Source of the DNA: JBGTLU01 sp041743935
GTDB lineage: Bacteria > Bacteroidota > Bacteroidia > Sphingobacteriales > Sphingobacteriaceae
Length of the DNA stretch: 64,000 bases
Direction: 5' to 3'
Assembly: GCA_041743935.1 (NCBI GenBank)
Contig: JBGTLU010000002.1
Span: 94,215-158,214 of the forward strand
The translations under genes were made by a program, and so were the position numbers. Below, piece after piece: positions 59,973 to 64,000 of this stretch; within the stretch, counting starts at the first letter, position 1, and every line of letters starts with the position of its first letter. The notes below the pieces were generated by a model. The model saw nothing but the letters and a program-made list of their open reading frames with translations, did no database searches and was not told the origin of the DNA.

Positions 59973-60868
59973 TCGCTTTTATTGCTTACTATATCTCTAT
60001 AAAGTATCATCACCATGGCATCTGGTCGGATAAATCCTTTTCCCCACTGCTCGTTATATGCTGCTAATGGATTAGCTGCAATGGTTTCTTCTAGGGTTTT
60101 TCCATCTTTCACCCATTTCTCTACAATAGTATAAATTTTTTCCAATAAAGCTTTAGACTCTTTGACGCCTTCTGGAGTCATCATAGGGCCATGTCCAGGA
60201 ATTATTTTCGTGTTGGCATTACTCATTTCCAAAACTCTATCAAAAGTGTTTATAACCCCTTTAACAGAACCCCCACTTGATAAATCAATAAACGGGTAAT
60301 TACCAGCAAAATAATTATCTCCCATGTGTATAATGTTACTGGTTTTAAAATGAACTATAGCATCGCCATCTGTGTGTGCTCTACCTAAATGCATCACGCT
60401 TACTTCTTCACCATTTAAATAAAACTGCATATTTTGTGAGAAGGTGATATTTGGTAATGCTTCTTTTGGAGATGCAGGGGTGGTTCTTCTGAATAATTCA
60501 TTGAACTGATCGGTGCTCATTCTTTTTCTAACATTGTCTTGCGCAATTAATATAGAACCATCTGCCGCAAAATTGATATTTCCGCCTGTATGGTCGCCAT
60601 GCCAATGGGTGTTGATGACGAATTTTATTGGATTGGGTGATATTTCTGCAATAGCTGCTTTAATTTTTTCGCTCAATGGTGCATATTGATTATCTATTTG
60701 TAACGTACCATCAGGACCTGTTAATATGGCAATATTACCTCCGGCACCAAATAAAACATGAATATTATCGGTGAGTTTTTCTGTAGTTATTTTAACTTGA
60801 CTAAAGTCTTGAGCATTTGCACTTACGTAAAGAACTAATGCCATTAAAACGGATAATATTTTTTTCAT
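59969..60868 (-). CDS. Exported MBL-fold metallo-hydrolase
   Basis: A 299-residue protein with signal peptide 1-19 (ends ANAQD). The zinc motif NTHWHGDHTGG is at about 105-115; further ligands are in MHLGRAHTDGDAIVHF (about 178) and IIHMGDNYFAG (about 197), with an aspartate where B1 beta-lactamases have cysteine, and IIPGHGPM (about 240). It is therefore not a classical B1 carbapenemase; a B3-like or general periplasmic hydrolase is more likely. It is coupled to a secreted propeller protein. Confidence 0.82.
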   Translation of the reverse strand: MKKILSVLMALVLYVSANAQDFSQVKITTEKLTDNIHVLFGAGGNIAILTGPDGTLQIDNQYAPLSEKIKAAIAEISPNPIKFVINTHWHGDHTGGNINFAADGSILIAQDNVRKRMSTDQFNELFRRTTPASPKEALPNITFSQNMQFYLNGEEVSVMHLGRAHTDGDAIVHFKTSNIIHMGDNYFAGNYPFIDLSSGGSVKGVINTFDRVLEMSNANTKIIPGHGPMMTPEGVKESKALLEKIYTIVEKWVKDGKTLEETIAANPLAAYNEQWGKGFIRPDAMVMILYRDIVSNKSE

Positions 60869-60918
60869 TTCTTAAATTTTAGATTAGTAAAAATAATGCT
60901 TTAAAATGTAATATACGA

Positions 60919-60949
60919 TTGGGCTAATTTAGCGTAATAACTATATTTG
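60919..60949 (+). promoter_or_regulatory. tRNA-Leu promoter (TTG-N20-TATATTTG)
   Basis: TTG at 60919-60921 and TATATTTG at 60942-60949 with a 20-base spacer, a textbook Bacteroidota promoter. The start is expected about 8 bases before the tRNA. Confidence 0.68.
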
Positions 60950-60963
60950 GCAATATTTGTTTA

Positions 60964-61047
60964 GCCCGGGTGGTGAAATTGGTAGACATACCATCTTGAG
61001 GGGGTGGCGCCTTCACAGGCATACGAGTTCGAATCTCGTTCCGGGCA
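60964..61047 (+). tRNA. tRNA-Leu (anticodon GAG)
   Basis: Acceptor stem GCCCGGG/TCCGGGC, anticodon stem CCATC/GGTGG with loop TTGAGGG (anticodon GAG), the long variable arm of a class II tRNA, and T arm ACGAG-TTCGAAT-CTCGT. Discriminator A at 61047. CCA is not encoded, unlike tRNA-His in this window. Confidence 0.95.
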
Positions 61048-61122
61048 CTAACAATGTTCTTTTAATTATTAGTGTTCTGTTTCCCAAGATATTTTGCGGA
61101 AATTAATTAAGCATCTCTGCTT

Positions 61123-61130
61123 TAAATTTG
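61123..61130 (+). promoter_or_regulatory. Possible promoter box (TAAATTTG) of the 58-residue membrane protein
   Basis: TAAATTTG fits TAnnTTTG and lies 40 bases before the ATG at 61171. The nearest upstream TTTG is 26 bases away, longer than usual. Confidence 0.35.
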
Positions 61131-61170
61131 TAATAATATTTTTAGATTAGTTCACCTAAAAGTATAAACT

Positions 61171-61347
61171 ATGCTACTCTTTGAAGTCCCCTTTTTTCTA
61201 CACATTGCAACACTTTTAGCATTAAAAGTTTTGGTGGTTTTAGCAGTATTGTTCATCCTCCGTAAACCTATTTTGCGTTTTTTTAGAGTTGATGAAATTG
61301 TTGAAACTCTTAAAGAAATTAGAGATGAATTGAAATCTAAGAAGTAA
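61171..61347 (+). CDS. Small single-pass membrane protein (58 residues)
   Basis: ATG to TAA encodes 58 residues: an N-terminal hydrophobic helix (residues 6-33, FFLHIATLLALKVLVVLAVLF inside it is interrupted by one lysine), a basic stop-transfer segment (LRKPILRFFR), and an amphipathic charged tail (VDEIVETLKEIRDELKSKK) that could form a coiled coil. Codon use resembles the neighbours, there is an upstream -7-like box, and a hairpin follows the stop by about 95 bases. I do not recognise the family. It could be a small regulatory or scaffold protein of the inner membrane. Confidence 0.55.
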   Translation: MLLFEVPFFLHIATLLALKVLVVLAVLFILRKPILRFFRVDEIVETLKEIRDELKSKK

Positions 61348-61440
61348 TAGTAATACTCATAACATGTTTTAAAGTTTATTATCCCCTAAACCAATGGTTT
61401 AATCTTCAGTAGAATTTTGTTAAGAGATTATAAATAAATA

Positions 61441-61472
61441 AAAACGCCCCTCAAATTTTGAGAGGCGTTTTG
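61441..61472. terminator. Hairpin terminator between the small membrane protein and tRNA-Lys
   Basis: AAAACGCC / GGCGTTTT outer arms and CTCAAA / TTTGAG inner arms with one C-A mismatch. A/T-rich flanks on both sides allow termination of tRNA-Lys on the reverse strand and of the forward gene. Confidence 0.6.
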
Positions 61473-61545
61473 TGATCCCGCTGGGACTCGAACCCAGGAC
61501 CCATACATTAAAAGTGTATTGCTCTACCAGCTGAGCTACGGAATC
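61473..61545 (-). tRNA. tRNA-Lys (anticodon TTT)
   Basis: On the reverse strand: acceptor GATTCCG/CGGGATC (one T-G pair), D arm GCTCAGCTGGTAGAGC, anticodon stem ATACA/TGTAT with loop CTTTTAA (anticodon TTT), T arm CTGGG-TTCGAGT-CCCAG. Discriminator A; CCA not encoded. Confidence 0.95.
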
Positions 61546-61563
61546 GGTTTTGTTTTGGGACTG

Positions 61564-61593
61564 CAAATATACGAGGCTACAACCTTTTTGCAA
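61564..61593 (-). promoter_or_regulatory. tRNA-Lys promoter (TTG-N19-TATATTTG)
   Basis: On the reverse strand TTG (61591-61593) is followed after 19 bases by TATATTTG (61564-61571). Transcription would begin about 10 bases before the tRNA. Confidence 0.68.
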
Positions 61594-61636
61594 CTATTAA
61601 TAAAAAATAATTAGAATTGTTTTATAACACCCTTAT

Positions 61637-62800
61637 TTATTGGAAAATAAACCGATAAGTTGCATGATTTTTACCGGGGTGAGCACCAGTAGCAGCATGT
61701 ACGGCCAACATTTTTTCATTAAAATCGCCAACCCAAGATAATTCAGCCTCATGAATAGTGTTTCTAGGTACTACTTCTAACTGTAATATTCTTGTAAGGG
61801 CAGATTCAATCCCCTTATTTTGATACGCTTTTTTTGTACCACCAATGATAATTCTAACCCTGTTAATTTTTTTGGCTATTCTCATGTGATAAAAGAATTT
61901 TAATTTTCCAATAAAATCTAGCTTGCCGTTTAGGTATTTAAGTACCTGATTTGCATCGGGTATGCAAACAATAAAGCCAACAGGCTCTCCTTCAAAATAA
62001 GCAAACCAAATTATTTTTTCATCCATAATGGGTTTCATTTTCCGAAAAGATTCTCGGATGGTGGCCGCAGTAATGGGTACAAAGTTCTCGAAATCTTGCC
62101 ATGCATCGTTATAAATCTCCATGAAATCTGCCGCATATTTATCAAATTGCTTAGCCTTTAAATGCTCAAATGTGTAGCCCGGTTTTTTCATCACCCAGTC
62201 GGCAATTTTTGCAAAACGTTCTGGAAAAGGCTTAGTTAGGTCGATGTGGTTAGTGATTTGTTTGTATAATATCTCGAAGCCATATTCTTCGAAAAATTTT
62301 TGGTAGTAAGGCGGGTTGTAATTCATGCCCATAGATGGGTGGGTGAATCCCCAGATTAGTAATCCCCAAAACTTGTCATTTTCTCCAAAATTTATGGGTC
62401 CGTCCATCGCTTGCATTCCTCGTTCTTTCAACCAATTTTGGCAAGTATCAAAAAGTAAAAATGCAGCGGTTTTATCTTCTATACATTCAAAAAACCCCAT
62501 CCCTCCGGTAGGTTGTTCAAAATTTTCGGCTTTTTTATGGTTGATAAAAGCAGCAACTCTTCCTAACAATTTACCAGAATCAGACTTTAAAATCCATCTT
62601 GTGATTTCTCCATGCGTATGAAAACTGTTCAGCTTTGGGTCAAAAATAGATTCCATTTCAGTATCTAATGGGCAAACCCAAACCGGATCATGTTTATAAA
62701 TTTCTCTGGCTACATTTAAAAAGTCAGTTTTGTGTTTTTCGCTTTGTACTTCTATTAGTTGCATGAAAAGGCTTTTTTCAAAAGTATTAATTTGGTTCAT
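61637..62800 (-). CDS. GNAT-like N-acetyltransferase family protein
   Basis: A 387-residue protein with an N-terminal helical region (KHDPVWVCPLDTEM at about 35), a first acyltransferase-like half (GRVAAFINHKKA at about 80, MGFFECIEDKTAAFLLFDTC), and a second half ending in IGGTKKAYQNKGIESALTRIL (about 325-345), which resembles the acetyl-CoA loop of GNAT enzymes (QxxGxxS). It may be a tandem GNAT of unknown substrate. A second ATG 12 codons inside (62764, MQLIEVQSEKHK) fits family N-termini better and may be the real start. Confidence 0.7.
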   Translation of the reverse strand: MNQINTFEKSLFMQLIEVQSEKHKTDFLNVAREIYKHDPVWVCPLDTEMESIFDPKLNSFHTHGEITRWILKSDSGKLLGRVAAFINHKKAENFEQPTGGMGFFECIEDKTAAFLLFDTCQNWLKERGMQAMDGPINFGENDKFWGLLIWGFTHPSMGMNYNPPYYQKFFEEYGFEILYKQITNHIDLTKPFPERFAKIADWVMKKPGYTFEHLKAKQFDKYAADFMEIYNDAWQDFENFVPITAATIRESFRKMKPIMDEKIIWFAYFEGEPVGFIVCIPDANQVLKYLNGKLDFIGKLKFFYHMRIAKKINRVRIIIGGTKKAYQNKGIESALTRILQLEVVPRNTIHEAELSWVGDFNEKMLAVHAATGAHPGKNHATYRFIFQ

Positions 62801-62804
62801 TTAT

Positions 62805-62837
62805 TAATAAAAAAACCCCGACAATTTGTCGAGGTTT
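62805..62837 (-). terminator. Terminator after the small charged protein
   Basis: On the reverse strand the arms AAACC-TCGACA / TGTCG-GGTTT (one mismatch) close a 3-base loop and are followed by a T-run (A7 at 62809-62815). It lies 23 bases after the stop of the 66-residue gene. Confidence 0.6.
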
Positions 62838-62859
62838 AATATACTGTTTTGGATATTAT

Positions 62860-63060
62860 CTAATAATCTTCGTCTTCCTCAAAGTCATCATCAAAAGTTA
62901 AATCATCAATTGGTAAATCCAAATCATCCTCTTCATCATCGTCGGTAATCAGACGATTTTTCCAATTTTTGTTTTCCTTGGGATTGGTTGGCTTAAGTTT
63001 TGGCTTTTTAGCTTCACTTTCCAACTTTGTTTTTGGTACAGGTTTCTTTGGCGATTTCAT
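62860..63060 (-). CDS. Small charge-segregated hypothetical protein (66 residues)
   Basis: Not recognised. The first half is very basic (SPKKPVPKTKLESEAKKPK, then KPTNPKENKNWKNR) and the second half is very acidic (DDDEEDDLDLPIDDL, then DDDFEEDEDY). There is no hydrophobic segment, so it is cytosolic and probably disordered. It has its own terminator. It sits upstream of a GNAT-like gene and downstream of scpB on the same strand. Short proteins of this composition are seen in Bacteroidota genomes but have no assigned role. Confidence 0.6.
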   Translation of the reverse strand: MKSPKKPVPKTKLESEAKKPKLKPTNPKENKNWKNRLITDDDEEDDLDLPIDDLTFDDDFEEDEDY

Positions 63061-63177
63061 TACCAGTAATATTCGGATGATGTTTTATTAATTTATCTGT
63101 TGATTTAGTGTGAGTGCAACATTTCTAATACTTACTCAAAATAAGAACAAAGAAAAATTAAATACAAATAAAATCTG

Positions 63178-63741
63178 TTAAATATCGTTTGTTGAACCAA
63201 TTTCGTTTTCTATAGGCTGAATATCAGATAGTTGAGGCAAATCATTTATAGAATTTAGATTGAAATAATCCATAAAAAGTGCGCTAGTTCCGTATAAAAT
63301 GGGTTTTCCGGGGGCGTCACTCTTACCAATTATGGTAATTAATTCTTTATCGAGCAGCTTTTGTATGCTATAATCACAGTTTACACCTCTTATTTGTTCT
63401 AATTCGGGTTTGGTAATTGGTTGTTTGTATGCGATTATGGCAAGGGTCTCCATGGCAGCTGTAGAAAGTTTTTTGCGATTTCGTTGTTGTACTAGAGTAT
63501 TGAGTGTATTGGCAAATTCTTTTTTGGTTAGAAAAATATAACCGTTGTTGATAAATGCCAACTCATAAAAATAATCAGGAGATTGATATTTTACTTTCAA
63601 CTCCGAAATTTCGTGTTCTACCTCGTTTGAACTTATTTCTACATTAAAAACAGCAGATAAGCAGCCTGCTATTTCTTGCGAAGAAATGCTTTGCTCAGCT
63701 GTAAAAATTAGGGCTTCTATATGTTGTGCAATGTTTTCCAA
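63178..63741 (-). CDS. scpB: Segregation and condensation protein B
   Basis: A 187-residue protein of two winged-helix domains. It starts MENIAQHIEALIFTAEQSISSQEIAGCL and has the ScpB core KLSTAAMETLAIIAYKQPITKPELEQIRGVNCDYSIQKLLDKELI (about 90-137) and GKPILYGTSALFMDYFNL (about 145). With ScpA it bridges the SMC heads; the smc gene is at 4.9-8.5 kb here. It is 10 bases downstream of the mqnC stop, so it may be co-transcribed with mqnC. Confidence 0.95.
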   Translation of the reverse strand: MENIAQHIEALIFTAEQSISSQEIAGCLSAVFNVEISSNEVEHEISELKVKYQSPDYFYELAFINNGYIFLTKKEFANTLNTLVQQRNRKKLSTAAMETLAIIAYKQPITKPELEQIRGVNCDYSIQKLLDKELITIIGKSDAPGKPILYGTSALFMDYFNLNSINDLPQLSDIQPIENEIGSTNDI

Positions 63742-63751
63742 ACCGCAGATA

Positions 63752-64000
63752 CTAATAATTAATTACTTGTTGTTCCATTATTTCGGGCATTTCTCTATCC
63801 TGATATTGCTGATTTCTTAATTGTGGTATAAATCCCGCTTCTTTGATGGCATCTTGTATTCCTTTTGATGTAAATCGATGTGGTGCACCGGCAGCCGAAA
63901 CCACGTTTTCTTCTATCATGATAGAACCAAAATCATTTGCTCCGGCATGTAAACATAGTTGAGCTACCTCTTTTCCAATGGTAAGCCACGATGCTTGTAT
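63752..64000 (-). CDS. mqnC: Cyclic dehypoxanthinyl futalosine synthase MqnC, C-terminal 82 residues (5' part outside window)
   Basis: The reverse strand is open from the window edge to a TAG at 63752-63754. It reads IQASWLTIGKEVAQLCLHAGANDFG, then SIMIEENVVSAAGA, then KGIQDAIKEAGFIPQLRNQQYQ, which matches the C-terminal end of MqnC. This radical-SAM enzyme closes dehypoxanthine futalosine in the futalosine menaquinone pathway. The radical-SAM cysteines lie outside the window. CofH-type relatives are the main alternative, but the GANDFGSIMIEENVVSAAG block favours MqnC. Confidence 0.85.
   Translation of the reverse strand: MQASWLTIGKEVAQLCLHAGANDFGSIMIEENVVSAAGAPHRFTSKGIQDAIKEAGFIPQLRNQQYQDREMPEIMEQQVINY

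Noticed and set aside
59969..60868. Annotation as a B1 metallo-beta-lactamase
   Set aside because: The HWHGDH motif is shared by the whole fold, and the B1 zinc cysteine is replaced by aspartate (HMGDNY).
61140..61161. TTTTAG-N10-CTAAAA dyad before the 58-residue gene, resembling the TonB receptor dyad
   Set aside because: Only 6-base A/T-rich arms with different spacing; likely by chance in AT-rich DNA.
1..64000. CRISPR arrays, prophage, insertion sequences or integrative elements
   Set aside because: No direct-repeat/spacer pattern, transposase, integrase or phage structural gene was found; the tRNA genes have no flanking duplicated ends that I could see.

Overview
The window is 64 kb of AT-rich chromosome (roughly mid-30s % GC by eye) from a member of the Bacteroidota. 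The evidence is: type IX secretion (T9SS) sorting domains on several secreted proteins; a PorP/SprF protein next to a PorE-like OmpA protein; TonB-dependent receptors; the short primary sigma factor lacking region 1.1; a long GAPDH; and repeated TAnnTTTG promoter boxes with an upstream TTG, the known Bacteroidota sigma pattern. The mqnC fragment at the right edge points to menaquinone synthesis by the futalosine route, which fits Chitinophagales, Sphingobacteriales or Cytophagales better than Flavobacteria (inference). I see no prophage, insertion sequence, CRISPR array or integrase.

Layout. 0-2.8 kb: end of a TonB receptor coupled to a DUF4374-like secreted propeller (iron or siderophore uptake). 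2.8-11 kb: MscS channel, YciO-like protein, SMC, a dolichol-kinase-like membrane enzyme coupled to a membrane phosphatase split by an in-frame stop, and LolD. 11-20 kb: DUF5916 outer-membrane protein, SucC, GAPDH, primary sigma factor, a metallo-hydrolase and an AbgT transporter. 20-22.6 kb: DoxX, then an arsenic operon (arsR, DUF6428, arsC, aquaporin) with an operator-promoter overlap and no arsenite pump in view. 22.6-30 kb: oxidoreductase, grpE-dnaJ, lgt, a TonB receptor with a long operator-like dyad, HMG-CoA lyase and RNase HI. 30-36 kb: tRNA-His, thioredoxin-like protein, a candidate small RNA, ubiX-like gene, mtaB-gtrA-IMPase, nfu and purB.

36-41.4 kb: a secreted M36 metallopeptidase and, directly after it, a paralogue that keeps only the non-catalytic C-terminal domains. 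41.5-48 kb: a TetR-controlled RND efflux operon. 48-57.7 kb: a cell-surface module made of a 2138-residue repeat protein with a type B T9SS domain, a PorP/SprF protein and a PorE-like OmpA protein. 57.8-60.9 kb: a reverse-strand run of exported proteins. 61-64 kb: tRNA-Leu, a 58-residue membrane protein, tRNA-Lys, a GNAT-like protein, a small charged protein, scpB and mqnC.

The points most worth following are the ABC-ABC-A super-repeat of the giant surface protein, the nonsense-interrupted phosphatase, the pump-less arsenic operon with its compact promoter-operator, the dyad upstream of the 26-28 kb TonB receptor, and a candidate small RNA at about 30.9 kb whose 3' hairpin has a GAAA tetraloop and a U-tract.
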